Assembly (NCBI RefSeq): GCF_016461785.1
Contig: NZ_JAEMUH010000005.1
Location: 1-64,000 of the forward strand
Source of the DNA: Marinomonas ostreistagni
GTDB taxonomy: Bacteria > Pseudomonadota > Gammaproteobacteria > Pseudomonadales > Marinomonadaceae
Reading direction: 5' to 3'
Length of the DNA stretch: 64,000 nucleotides
Positions 8,233 to 16,804 of the stretch are shown in pieces (within the stretch, counting starts at the first letter, position 1; each line of letters opens with the position of its first letter). The position numbers and the translations under genes are program-made. The notes beneath the pieces were generated by a model that was given only the letters and a program-made list of their open reading frames with translations, searched no databases and had not been told where the DNA came from.

Positions 8233-9362
8233 GCAAGCTGATCAACTGGTTTTCCGAAGGTCGCTCATCAGGCAAGTACACGCTGCCGTTTGTCATCCTT
8301 CTTTTAGCGGTCACGGTTTTGGCCTCAGCCGCTAACTTGTTATTACCGCAAGACTCTGCACTGTATGTGAGTACTTACAGTATTACCTTGTTAGGCAAAT
8401 ATTTGTGCTATGCCATGCTGGCGTTGGCGGTGGATATTATCTGGGGATACTGCGGTATTTTGAGCTTAGGCCACGGCGCATTCTTTGCGCTGGGCGGCTA
8501 TGCCATGGGCATGTACCTCATGCGTCAGATCGGTGATCGTGGTGTGTACGGGCATCCGATCCTGCCTGATTTTATGGTGTTTCTAGATTGGCAGGAGTTG
8601 CCTTGGTTCTGGCATGGTATGGATCAATTTTGGTTTGCCATGATCATGGCAGTACTGGTTCCGGGGTTATTGGCCTTTGTCTTTGGGTGGTTGGCGTTCC
8701 GTTCTCGTGTGACGGGGGTATACCTATCCATCATGACGCAAGCGTTGACCTACGCTCTGTTGCTGGCCTTCTTCCGCAACGAAATGGGCTTCGGCGGTAA
8801 CAACGGTCTGACCGATTTTAAAGAGATCTTAGGCTTTGATTTGCAGGCCGACAGCACGCGTGTGTCGCTGTTTATCATCACTGCAGTCTTATTAGCGGTC
8901 GTGTTGATGCTCAGCCAACGAATCTTGTCTTCTAGACTAGGTAAAGTCACTTTGGCGGTGCGCGATGCGGAAGCAAGAACCCGCTTTATTGGCTACAGAA
9001 CTGAGCGCTACAAGGTATGGTTGTTTGTCTATTCAGCTGTTATCGCGGGTGTTGCAGGGGCTTTGTACGTGCCACAAGTGGGCATCATTAACCCGGGTGA
9101 ATTCTCTCCTATCAATTCCATTGAAGTGGTGATTTGGGTGGCGGTTGGTGGCCGTGGCACCTTGATTGGCGCCATTATCGGAGCTCTACTGGTGAACTAC
9201 GCGAAGACCCGCTTTACCGCCATCATGCCGGACGGTTGGCTATTTGCACTGGGCGCTCTATTTGTCCTAGTTACCTTATTCTTACCAAAAGGATTGATTG
9301 GTCTATACGGTCAGCTGAAATCGAAACGTCAGCCCGCTTCATCTCAGGAGGTGACATCATGA
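8229..9362 (+). CDS. urtC: Urea ABC transporter permease UrtC
   Basis: UrtC is the second permease of the importer, 377 aa, related to LivM. About eight to nine membrane segments are visible. The family signatures are DIIWGYCGILSLGHGAFFAL, the loop RNEMGFGGNNGLTDF and VGGRGTLIGAIIGALLVNYAKT. The start overlaps the end of urtB and the stop overlaps the urtD start (both ATGA), so urtB, urtC and urtD are made in stoichiometric amounts. Length and motifs are normal and nothing appears damaged. Confidence 0.96.
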   Translation: MSKLINWFSEGRSSGKYTLPFVILLLAVTVLASAANLLLPQDSALYVSTYSITLLGKYLCYAMLALAVDIIWGYCGILSLGHGAFFALGGYAMGMYLMRQIGDRGVYGHPILPDFMVFLDWQELPWFWHGMDQFWFAMIMAVLVPGLLAFVFGWLAFRSRVTGVYLSIMTQALTYALLLAFFRNEMGFGGNNGLTDFKEILGFDLQADSTRVSLFIITAVLLAVVLMLSQRILSSRLGKVTLAVRDAEARTRFIGYRTERYKVWLFVYSAVIAGVAGALYVPQVGIINPGEFSPINSIEVVIWVAVGGRGTLIGAIIGALLVNYAKTRFTAIMPDGWLFALGALFVLVTLFLPKGLIGLYGQLKSKRQPASSQEVTS

Positions 9363-10216
9363 GTGCATTCGATAACTCGATCCAAGGGCTACGAGAGACC
9401 TTTCGTCGGGATCAAGTTTGGCCATTCTTAGCCCCGGAACAAGCGGCTAAGGTCGATGTATCGAATCAAATGATTCTGTACGTGGAAGGTTTAAACCTCA
9501 GCTTTGATGGTTTTAAAGCGCTTAATAATCTGAATCTGTATGTCAACGATGGGGAGTTGCGTTGCTTAATTGGTGCCAATGGTGCGGGTAAAACCACATT
9601 GATGGACGTGATTACGGGTAAATCCAAACCCGACGCAGGGTCAGTGTATTTTGGGCAGACCCACAACCTACTGACCAAAGACGAGGCCGACATTGCGCAA
9701 CTTGGCATTGGGCGTAAATTCCAAAAGCCGACGGTGTTTGAAGAGCAAACCGTGTTTGACAACTTAGAGCTGTCCTTGAAAACCGACAAGCGTGTGTTGC
9801 CGACATTGTTTGCCAACTTATCCCCTTCTGAAATTGATCGTATTGATGAAGTGCTCACCATCATCGGTTTGAAGCAACAGCGTTTTATGAAGGCGGGGGC
9901 TTTGTCTCACGGTCAGAAACAATGGCTCGAAATTGGCATGTTGTTGGTATCGGATCCGCGTTTACTGTTGATTGATGAACCAGTTGCCGGGATGACTGCA
10001 CAAGAGACTGAGCGTACTGCAGAGCTGCTGACGTCGTTAGCGGGAGAGCGAACGGTGATTGTAGTGGAGCACGATATGGAGTTTGTGCGCAGCATTGCAC
10101 GCACGGTAACGGTGCTTCACCAAGGATCTGTGCTGGCAGAAGGCACAATGGATCAGATTCAAAGTAACAAAGATGTGATCGAGGTTTACCTCGGTGAAGA
10201 AGCGGCGGAGGCCTAA
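9359..10216 (+). CDS. urtD: Urea ABC transporter ATP-binding protein UrtD
   Basis: UrtD is a LivG-type ATPase that powers urea uptake together with UrtE. The 285-aa protein shows the Walker A GANGAGKTTL, the Q-loop near GRKFQKPTVFEEQTV, the signature LSHGQKQWLEIG (the SHGQ variant usual for UrtD) and the Walker B LLLIDEPVAGM followed by the switch His in VVEHDMEF. I set the start at the ATG at 9359, which overlaps the urtC stop and follows AGGAGG. The longer reading frame upstream is only the shadow of urtC. urtE begins two bases after its stop. Confidence 0.96.
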   Translation: MSAFDNSIQGLRETFRRDQVWPFLAPEQAAKVDVSNQMILYVEGLNLSFDGFKALNNLNLYVNDGELRCLIGANGAGKTTLMDVITGKSKPDAGSVYFGQTHNLLTKDEADIAQLGIGRKFQKPTVFEEQTVFDNLELSLKTDKRVLPTLFANLSPSEIDRIDEVLTIIGLKQQRFMKAGALSHGQKQWLEIGMLLVSDPRLLLIDEPVAGMTAQETERTAELLTSLAGERTVIVVEHDMEFVRSIARTVTVLHQGSVLAEGTMDQIQSNKDVIEVYLGEEAAEA

Positions 10217-10218
10217 GC

Positions 10219-10908
10219 ATGATTTCAATGAACAAAGTGAGCCAACTCTATGGTGGCACGCAAATACTCTGGGATTTGGACTTAGACATCGAGCCTGGCT
10301 CAATCACCTGCATTATGGGGCGCAATGGTGTGGGCAAAACCACGCTGATGAAAGCCATCATGGGATTGTTACCGATTAAAAGCGGTGAAATCACCATGAA
10401 TAACCAAGCGCTTCATAAGCTTAGTGCTGAACGTCGAGCTTACGAAGGGATTGGCTATGTGCCCCAAGGGCGCGATATTTTTCCGATGCTAACGGTCGAA
10501 GAAAACTTGCGTATTGGTCTACCAGTGCGTAAAAGCAAAGAGATCCCAGAAAAGATTTTTGAGTTGTTTCCGGTGCTCAAAGAAATGCTGCATCGTCGCG
10601 GTGGTGATTTATCAGGTGGTCAACAGCAGCAATTGGCGATTGGTCGCGCTTTAGTGCTTGAGCCAAAGGTGCTGATCTTGGATGAGCCAAATGAAGGCAT
10701 CCAGCCAAATATTGTGAAGCAGATTGGCGATGTGATTCTTAAGCTCAACGAGGAGGAAGGTCTCACCGTGATCTTAATCGAACAGAAATTGGGGTTCGCC
10801 CGTCGTGTCGGCAAAGAGTTTCGTCTGATGGAAAAAGGACGCATTGTTGCCGCTGACAAGATGGAAAACTTGAATGACGATCTGATTAAGCAATACCTCG
10901 CAGTATAG
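10219..10908 (+). CDS. urtE: Urea ABC transporter ATP-binding protein UrtE
   Basis: UrtE is the LivF-type ATPase of the urea importer, 229 aa. It contains Walker A GRNGVGKTTL, Q-loop GYVPQGRDIFPMLTV, signature LSGGQQQQLAIGRAL, Walker B VLILDEPNEGIQP and the His-loop replaced by Gln in ILIEQKLGFA, which is typical of LivF/UrtE. It sits directly behind urtD and 26 bp before ureD, joining importer and enzyme in one transcription unit. Confidence 0.96.
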   Translation: MISMNKVSQLYGGTQILWDLDLDIEPGSITCIMGRNGVGKTTLMKAIMGLLPIKSGEITMNNQALHKLSAERRAYEGIGYVPQGRDIFPMLTVEENLRIGLPVRKSKEIPEKIFELFPVLKEMLHRRGGDLSGGQQQQLAIGRALVLEPKVLILDEPNEGIQPNIVKQIGDVILKLNEEEGLTVILIEQKLGFARRVGKEFRLMEKGRIVAADKMENLNDDLIKQYLAV

Positions 10909-10934
10909 ACCTCGAAAGCAAGCTAAGGAGTTGC

Positions 10935-11816
10935 ATGAGTGTTGTAAAAGATGCGTTGCCCTCAATAGAAACCGTTTCACCTGCCAGTCAGTGGCAGGCG
11001 TATTTAACACTCGGGTTCACAAAGAGTGCTCGTGGCACCGTATTAAAAACGTGCGATCACAAGGGGCCTTTGTATGTGCAAAAGCCCTTTTATCCAGAAG
11101 GTAAAGACACGGCTCACGTGTACTTATTGCACCCCCCTGGCGGTTTGGTGTCGGGTGATGAGCTAGTGATTGAATCCAACCAAGTCCCTGACACCCATGT
11201 GCTGATTACGACTCCAGGGGCAGGGCGCGTATACAAAGCGCGACCAGACCGAGCCTTACAACGTCAAACGACTCGTTTGCATGTACCGAAAGACGCCATC
11301 ATGGAATGGCTGCCACAAGAAACCATTCTTTACCCTGATGCCAACACACGACTACGTAACCAGATTGAGTTGCACGGTAGCGCGCGCTTCATAGGTTGGG
11401 AGATCACCTGCTTTGGCTTACCGGCTAACCGATTGGATTTTGGAACAGGGCAAGCCGATCAAAGCTTTCAGATTCGTGTCGATGGGCGTTTACGCTTACG
11501 CGAACGCTTATTGGTCGACGAACACAGTCGTGGCCTGATGGCAGGCAAAGCGGGTTTGCAAGGCAATCCAGTGAACGGCTTATTGCTCGCCGGACCGTTT
11601 TTGAACGTGGAAGAGAGCGTGCTGGATACCCTGAGAAGTCTTTGCCAAGACAACGATGGCTTGTCAGGCGTGACTCAAGTGGATGAATTTATTGTGCTGC
11701 GTAGTTTGAGTCATGACAGCGAGAAAATGAAGCGATTGTTTACGCAATGCTGGGAAGTGCTACGCCCAGTTTTGATCGATAAAACTGCGTGTGCGCCGAG
11801 AATTTGGGCAACCTAA
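10935..11816 (+). CDS. ureD: Urease accessory protein UreD
   Basis: UreD is the scaffold that binds apo-urease and, with UreF and UreG, forms the complex through which nickel is delivered. The 293-aa protein shows the family start LTLGFTKSARGTVLKTCDHKG, then YVQKPFYPEG, HPPGGLVSGDEL and TPGAGRVYKA, and MEWLPQETILY in the middle. A GGAG site precedes the ATG. The order D-A-B-C-E-F-G is the common proteobacterial urease layout. A 58-bp gap separates it from ureA. Confidence 0.96.
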   Translation: MSVVKDALPSIETVSPASQWQAYLTLGFTKSARGTVLKTCDHKGPLYVQKPFYPEGKDTAHVYLLHPPGGLVSGDELVIESNQVPDTHVLITTPGAGRVYKARPDRALQRQTTRLHVPKDAIMEWLPQETILYPDANTRLRNQIELHGSARFIGWEITCFGLPANRLDFGTGQADQSFQIRVDGRLRLRERLLVDEHSRGLMAGKAGLQGNPVNGLLLAGPFLNVEESVLDTLRSLCQDNDGLSGVTQVDEFIVLRSLSHDSEKMKRLFTQCWEVLRPVLIDKTACAPRIWAT

Positions 11817-11874
11817 ACCAAAGGCTGCTACCGCTATGCGCGAAGCAAAATGATAACGAATAAAGGGTTGAACG

Positions 11875-12177
11875 ATGGAATTACTACCAAGAGAAAAGGA
11901 CAAGCTGCTGGTGTTCACTGCAGCCTTGTTGGCTGAACGACGTTTAAATCGTGGCCTGAAGTTGAACTACCCCGAAGCCATGGCCTACATCACCATGGAA
12001 ATTATTGAAGGTGCACGCGATGGTAAAACCGTGGCCGAGCTGATGGCATTCGGTAAGACTTTATTGAGTGCTGAACAAGTGATGGACGGTGTCGCGGACT
12101 TGATCCACGAAGTACAGGTGGAAGCGACGTTCCCAGACGGCACGAAATTGGTCACTGTGCATAACCCGATTAACTAA
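11875..12177 (+). CDS. ureA: Urease gamma subunit
   Basis: UreA is the smallest structural subunit of the (alpha-beta-gamma)3 urease. The 100-aa protein matches the normal length and shows [20 protein letters not shown], the segment [21 protein letters not shown] and the C-terminal [18 protein letters not shown]. It lies 14 bp before ureB with an AGGAG-like site between them. Gamma, beta and alpha are three separate genes, as in Klebsiella-type ureases and unlike the fused Helicobacter form. Confidence 0.97.
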   Translation: MELLPREKDKLLVFTAALLAERRLNRGLKLNYPEAMAYITMEIIEGARDGKTVAELMAFGKTLLSAEQVMDGVADLIHEVQVEATFPDGTKLVTVHNPIN

Positions 12178-12191
12178 CTCACGGAGGCAAC

Positions 12192-12512
12192 ATGATTCCA
12201 GGTGAAATTCAGGTCGCTGATGGAGTGATCGAGTTAAACGAAGGCCGTAAGACACGGACATTACGTGTTGAAAATACCGGTGATCGTCCAGTACAAATTG
12301 GCTCCCATTACCATTTTTATGAAGTGAACCCTGCTCTGGTATTTGATCGCGAACAAGCTAAAGGTTACCGCTTGAACATTGCCTCGGGAACCGCGGTGCG
12401 TTTTGAGCCGGGCCAAGGGCGTGAAGTGGAATTAGTCGAATACGCGGGCACGAAAACGATTTATGGCTTCCGTGGTGAAGTGATGGGCAGCTTGGTAGAG
12501 GGGGCAGAATAA
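12192..12512 (+). CDS. ureB: Urease beta subunit
   Basis: UreB is the beta subunit of urease, 106 aa. The sequence has the family start [19 protein letters not shown], the core [21 protein letters not shown] and the end [16 protein letters not shown] followed by [14 protein letters not shown] residues (here [10 protein letters not shown]). A GGAGG site lies close to the ATG. Its stop overlaps the ATG of ureC by one base (TAATG), giving coupled translation of the two subunits that pack together around the active site. Confidence 0.97.
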   Translation: MIPGEIQVADGVIELNEGRKTRTLRVENTGDRPVQIGSHYHFYEVNPALVFDREQAKGYRLNIASGTAVRFEPGQGREVELVEYAGTKTIYGFRGEVMGSLVEGAE

Positions 12513-14218
12513 TGGCGACAATGGATAGACAAAGTTACGCACAGATGTTCGGCCCAACGACCGGCGACCGCGTGCGTTTGGGTGACACCGATCTTTGGAT
12601 TCAGGTAGAGAAAGATTTCACCACCTACGGCGACGAAGTGAAATTTGGTGGTGGTAAAGTCATTCGTGACGGCATGGGACAAAGCCAATTAACCAATGAC
12701 GTGGCGGTAGATTTAGTGATCACCAATGCGCTTGTGTTGGATCATTGGGGCATCGTCAAAGGCGATGTCGGCATCAAGAATGGCCGTATTTTTAAAGTCG
12801 GTAAAGCGGGTAATCCAGACGTCCAAGACAATGTCGATATCGTCGTGGGCCCAGGTACTGAAGTCATTGCCGGTGAAGGCTCTATTCTAACGGCGGGTGG
12901 TATTGATGCTCACATTCACTTCATCTGCCCACAGCAAATCGAAGAAGCTCTGACCTCTGGTGTGACCACAATGATCGGTGGCGGCACGGGTCCCGCGACG
13001 GGCACCAATGCAACGACTTGTACCTCTGGTCCTTGGTATTTGGGCAAGATGTTACAAGCGACCGATAGCATGCCGATGAACTTAGGTTTCTTAGGTAAAG
13101 GGAACGCGAGTTTGCCTGAAGCCTTGGAAGAACAGTTAGAAGCGGGCGCTTGTGGTCTAAAGCTGCACGAAGACTGGGGGACGACTCCAGCATCGATTGA
13201 TTGCTGTTTATCCGTTGCCGAAAAATACGACGTTCAAGTCGCCATCCATACCGATACCTTGAACGAGTCAGGCTTTGTCGACAGTACCATTGATGCCTTC
13301 AAAGATCGTGTCATTCACACCTACCATACGGAAGGTGCAGGCGGTGGTCACGCACCGGACATCATTCGTGCGGCAGGCTTAGCGAACGTTTTACCGTCTT
13401 CCACCAATCCAACACGTCCGTACACGCACAACACGGTGGATGAGCATTTGGATATGTTGATGGTGTGTCACCACCTAGACAGCAACATCCCTGAGGACGT
13501 GGCCTTTGCAGACTCGCGTATTCGTAAAGAAACCATTGCGGCGGAAGACATCTTCCACGATCGCGGAGCGTTCTCAATGATCTCTTCAGACTCGCAAGCC
13601 ATGGGCCGAGTGGGGGAAGTGGTTACTCGTACGTGGCAAACGGCGCACAAGATGAAGCAACAGTTTGGTTTGTTGCCAGAAGACACAGAAGTGGGGGCGG
13701 ATAACTTTCGAGCCAAACGTTATGTTGCCAAATACACCATTAACCCAGCGATCGCGCACGGTATCAGCCACGAAGTCGGCTCAATTGAGCCGGGTAAATT
13801 GGCGGATCTAGTGTTGTGGAAGCCTGCGTTTTTTGCGGTGAAACCTTCAATGATTATTAAAGGTGGCATGATCGCCAGTGCACCCATGGGCGATCCGAAT
13901 GCCTCTATCCCAACGCCACAACCCGTGCATTACCGTCCTATGTTTGGCTCGTTCGGTAAAGCCCCCGCGGCGACCTCTGTGACCTTTGTTTCAGAAGCGG
14001 CATTGAACAACGGCATTAAAGAATCGCTTGGCTTAGATCGTACTTTGGTGGCCTGTAAAAACACCCGCAACATTCGTAAAACCGACATGATTCATAATGC
14101 GTGGATGCCGAATATCACCGTCGACCCACAGACTTATGAAGTGCGTGCGGATGGTGAACTACTGACCTGTGAGCCAGCGGAAAGCTTGCCATTGGCGCAA
14201 CTGTATAACTTGTTTTAA
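12512..14218 (+). CDS. ureC: Urease alpha (catalytic) subunit
   Basis: UreC hydrolyses urea to ammonia and carbamate at a dinuclear nickel centre in the cytoplasm. The 568-aa protein is the standard length. The metal site is intact: His134 and His136 in DAHIHF, the carbamylated Lys217 in GLKLHEDWG, the His in AIHTDTLNE, the His in [12 protein letters not shown], and the Asp in SSDSQAMGR. The flap Cys-His of MVCHHLDSN is also present. Numbering matches the Klebsiella enzyme, so this should be an active nickel urease. Coupled to ureB and followed by ureE after 30 bp. Confidence 0.98.
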   Translation: MATMDRQSYAQMFGPTTGDRVRLGDTDLWIQVEKDFTTYGDEVKFGGGKVIRDGMGQSQLTNDVAVDLVITNALVLDHWGIVKGDVGIKNGRIFKVGKAGNPDVQDNVDIVVGPGTEVIAGEGSILTAGGIDAHIHFICPQQIEEALTSGVTTMIGGGTGPATGTNATTCTSGPWYLGKMLQATDSMPMNLGFLGKGNASLPEALEEQLEAGACGLKLHEDWGTTPASIDCCLSVAEKYDVQVAIHTDTLNESGFVDSTIDAFKDRVIHTYHTEGAGGGHAPDIIRAAGLANVLPSSTNPTRPYTHNTVDEHLDMLMVCHHLDSNIPEDVAFADSRIRKETIAAEDIFHDRGAFSMISSDSQAMGRVGEVVTRTWQTAHKMKQQFGLLPEDTEVGADNFRAKRYVAKYTINPAIAHGISHEVGSIEPGKLADLVLWKPAFFAVKPSMIIKGGMIASAPMGDPNASIPTPQPVHYRPMFGSFGKAPAATSVTFVSEAALNNGIKESLGLDRTLVACKNTRNIRKTDMIHNAWMPNITVDPQTYEVRADGELLTCEPAESLPLAQLYNLF

Positions 14219-14248
14219 TCGCTTAGCGCGAAAAATTGGGGTAGCCCT

Positions 14249-14692
14249 ATGTTAGATATTTATACTCGCCTCGGCACACATTGCCACGATGAGGTGTACA
14301 CCACCGTGATTTTGACCCATGAGCAACGTGAACGTGGCCGTCTAAAACTGGTGGGCGAAAACGGTGAAGAGATCCGTGTGTTTTTAGACCGCGGTAAGCC
14401 TCTGTTAGTGGGCGAATACTTGCGCTCTGAATGCGGCAAGACCATTCAAATTGTTGGCGCGGTCGAAGACATCGCCCATGCCAGCTGCGAGGATTGGACG
14501 ACCTTTGCTAAAGCTTGTTACCACTTAGGTAACCGTCACACCAAAGTGGAAGTCGGAGAGCGTTGGTTGCGTATCAAGCCGGATCACGTGTTGGAAGAAA
14601 TGCTGCATTTGTTGGGATTAGTCGTTACCCATGAGCAAGGCATTTTCAATCCAGAATCTGGAGCATACAGTCATGGTCATCACCACCACTGA
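14249..14692 (+). CDS. ureE: Urease nickel metallochaperone UreE
   Basis: UreE binds nickel and hands it to UreG during urease maturation. The 147-aa protein has the N-terminal peptide-binding region (LTHEQRERGRLKL) and the metal domain with the conserved CYHLGNRHTKVEV. It ends in a His-rich tail (SHGHHHH) that adds nickel-binding capacity. The tail is coded in the 20 bp that overlap the start of ureF, so the His-tail codons also encode the ureF N-terminus in another frame. Confidence 0.96.
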   Translation: MLDIYTRLGTHCHDEVYTTVILTHEQRERGRLKLVGENGEEIRVFLDRGKPLLVGEYLRSECGKTIQIVGAVEDIAHASCEDWTTFAKACYHLGNRHTKVEVGERWLRIKPDHVLEEMLHLLGLVVTHEQGIFNPESGAYSHGHHHH

Positions 14693-15350
14693 TCACGGTC
14701 TGCTGCGCTTATTGCAGCTCAGTAGTGTCAGCTTGCCCGTGGGTGGTTATGCCTTTTCTCAGGGCATGGAATACGCCATCGATAAAGGTTGGGTGACCAA
14801 GCAGGCGCAGGTTGCGGATTGGACTCAGCTGCAGTTATTGCAGTCGCTAGCACGGGTCGATTTACCTGTGTTGCGCTTGGCTATGGTAGCTTGGGCGCAA
14901 CGTGATGAAGCGCGCATCGTAGAATTGAACGATTTGATTTTAGCCTGTCGTGAGACCAAAGAGTTACGCCTAAACGATACCGCTATGGGGGAAGCCTTGG
15001 CGCGTTTGTTGCGTAGTTTGCAGATTGAAACACCGTTTGTACGCTTGGAAGACATTAGCTTTGTCGTGCTGTTTGCGATTGCCGCGACGCACTGGCAAGT
15101 GGAGTTTGATAGTGCAGCATTGGGTTTTTCATGGTCTTGGCTGGAAAACCAAATCGCCGCGGCAACCAAGCTGGTGCCATTAGGGCAGACCCAAGCACAG
15201 TTATTACTCGGGGAGTTACAACCGACTTTATCGGAAGCGATTGCCTTGTCGAAAACCATCGACGAAGACGACATTGGTGCGGGCCTACCAGCGGTAGCCA
15301 TCGCCAGCTGTTTACATGAAACCCAATATTCGAGGTTGTTCCGGTCTTAG
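14673..15350 (+). CDS. ureF: Urease accessory protein UreF
   Basis: UreF joins UreD and UreG on apo-urease and gates the GTPase step of nickel insertion. I chose the ATG at 14673 (225 aa, starting MVITTTDHG) because a GGAG site lies upstream and the family's first motif, LLQLSSVSLPVGGYAFSQGMEYA, falls where expected. A longer frame from 14631 lies wholly inside ureE. Further family features are ETKELRLNDTAMGEALARLL and the C-terminal DIGAGLPAVAIASCLHETQYSRLFRS. An 83-bp gap precedes ureG. Confidence 0.95.
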   Translation: MVITTTDHGLLRLLQLSSVSLPVGGYAFSQGMEYAIDKGWVTKQAQVADWTQLQLLQSLARVDLPVLRLAMVAWAQRDEARIVELNDLILACRETKELRLNDTAMGEALARLLRSLQIETPFVRLEDISFVVLFAIAATHWQVEFDSAALGFSWSWLENQIAAATKLVPLGQTQAQLLLGELQPTLSEAIALSKTIDEDDIGAGLPAVAIASCLHETQYSRLFRS

Positions 15351-15433
15351 AGGCTTCCCCTAACTCTATAGCTAATTGATCTGGTTAACATCCATTTGAA
15401 ACTGTCAAAGTGATATCGCAATAGGAGCGAAAC

Positions 15434-16081
15434 ATGAGTAAACCAAAGCAAACCCTACGAGTCGGTGTAGGTGGCCCAGTCGGTTCGGGCAAGACAGCAT
15501 TATTGCGCTCTTTATGTTCTGCGATGCGTGAACACTACAACATCGCTGTGGTAACAAATGATATTTATACCCAAGAAGATGCAAAGTTCTTAACGCGTCA
15601 TGAAGCGTTAGAAGCCGATCGCATCATTGGTGTGGAAACTGGTGGCTGTCCACATACGGCGATTCGTGAAGACGCATCGATGAACTTGGCGGCGATTGAT
15701 CAGTTGTTGGATCGTCACGGCGAGCTGGATGTAGTGTTTGTAGAGTCTGGCGGTGATAATTTGAGTGCCACGTTTAGTCCGGAGCTGTCTGATCTGACTA
15801 TCTACGTAATCGATGTGTCGGCGGGGGATAAGATTCCACGCAAAGGTGGCCCAGGCATTACCAAGTCAGACTTGCTGATCATTAACAAGATCGACCTTGC
15901 GCCATTGGTCGGTGCATCACTGGAGGTGATGGATCAAGATGCCAAAGCGCAACGCGGAGAACGACCATTTGTGTTCTCGAATTTAAAGGCCGCGCAAGGT
16001 TTGGATGACATCATTCAGTTCATTGTCTCAGAAGGCATGCTTGAAGCGAAACAAATCCCACCTGCAAAAGCTGTGGTTTAA
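15434..16081 (+). CDS. ureG: Urease accessory GTPase UreG
   Basis: UreG is a SIMIBI GTPase that carries nickel and uses GTP hydrolysis to load it into urease. The 215-aa protein contains the P-loop [12 protein letters not shown] (about residues 13-24), the metal-binding Cys72-Pro-His74 in [15 protein letters not shown], switch residues in [18 protein letters not shown] and the guanine-specificity motif [14 protein letters not shown] site lies before the ATG. Length and all motifs are normal. Confidence 0.97.
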   Translation: MSKPKQTLRVGVGGPVGSGKTALLRSLCSAMREHYNIAVVTNDIYTQEDAKFLTRHEALEADRIIGVETGGCPHTAIREDASMNLAAIDQLLDRHGELDVVFVESGGDNLSATFSPELSDLTIYVIDVSAGDKIPRKGGPGITKSDLLIINKIDLAPLVGASLEVMDQDAKAQRGERPFVFSNLKAAQGLDDIIQFIVSEGMLEAKQIPPAKAVV

Positions 16082-16122
16082 GGTAGAATCCCTACGGCTA
16101 ACGCAACATTAGGAGAAATTTA

Positions 16123-16707
16123 ATGCGTATATCAATGAGTAAAGCAGCGACGGTCGCAGCGCTAACAGTCGGATCAACAATCGCGATGGCGCACACAGGA
16201 CACGAGCACACGTCTAGTTTTATGTCTGGTTTCCTTCATCCAATGGGCGGTTTAGACCACCTGTTGGCGATGGTTGCGGTAGGCCTTTGGGCCGCTAGCA
16301 TGGGTGGTCGTGCTCTTTGGGCTGTGCCGATGGCATTTGTTGCCATGATGTTATTAGGTGGCGGTGCTGCAATGGCAGGCTTAGAAGTGCCATTTGTGGA
16401 GCAAGGTATCTTGTTATCTGTGATGGTATTAGGTGCATTGGTATTGGGTGCGAAACGTCTACCTGTGGCAGCCTGTGCAGCCATTGCCGGTGGCTTTGCA
16501 GTTTTCCACGGTGTGGCGCATGGTATGGAAATGCCTGCGAACGGTGCAGCAGCTCAGTACGCTCTTGGTTTTGCCGTTGCGACAACTGCTCTTCATTTGG
16601 TGGGTGTTGGCTTTGGTCAACTGATGGCTCGTCTGGGAACGCCGCTTGTGACTCGTATTAGTGGCTCAGTGATTGCTGTATTGGGTATGGTATTGGCAAT
16701 CGCATAA
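16123..16707 (+). CDS. ureJ: HupE/UreJ-family membrane protein, putative nickel permease
   Basis: The 194-aa membrane protein belongs to the HupE/UreJ family, thought to bring nickel to urease or hydrogenase. After a signal-like first segment, the mature start has a His-rich stretch (HTGHEHTSS) and the family motif HPMGGLDHLLAMVAVGLWAA, whose His and Asp residues are the presumed metal ligands. About six membrane segments are visible, with a second His motif in AVFHGVAHGMEMP. It is the last gene of the urease operon and is followed by a strong terminator. The nickel role is from family knowledge and gene position, not directly shown. Confidence 0.93.
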   Translation: MRISMSKAATVAALTVGSTIAMAHTGHEHTSSFMSGFLHPMGGLDHLLAMVAVGLWAASMGGRALWAVPMAFVAMMLLGGGAAMAGLEVPFVEQGILLSVMVLGALVLGAKRLPVAACAAIAGGFAVFHGVAHGMEMPANGAAAQYALGFAVATTALHLVGVGFGQLMARLGTPLVTRISGSVIAVLGMVLAIA

Positions 16708-16753
16708 TCTATCAGTAGATAGGGGTGTTGTAATGTAGTTCGACACCCAAAAT

Positions 16754-16786
16754 AAACGCCAAGAACTTGTCCGTTCTTGGCGTTTT
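16754..16786 (+). terminator. Rho-independent terminator ending the urease operon
   Basis: CGCCAAGAAC (16757-16766) and GTTCTTGGCG (16773-16782) form a perfect 10-bp stem with a 6-base loop, followed by TTTT and preceded by AAA. It separates the urt-ure transcript from the sensor kinase gene that starts 20 bp later. Confidence 0.9.
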
Positions 16787-16804
16787 ACGATGGAGTGAAG
16801 TGAG

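Noticed and set aside
9134-9358. An N-terminal extension of UrtD of about 75 residues
   Set aside because: It overlaps urtC completely and reads as its shadow. The ATG at 9359 has AGGAGG upstream and an ATGA overlap with urtC.
16123-16707. Considered a hydrogenase accessory protein (HupE)
   Set aside because: No hydrogenase genes are near. Position at the end of the urease operon favours the UreJ role.
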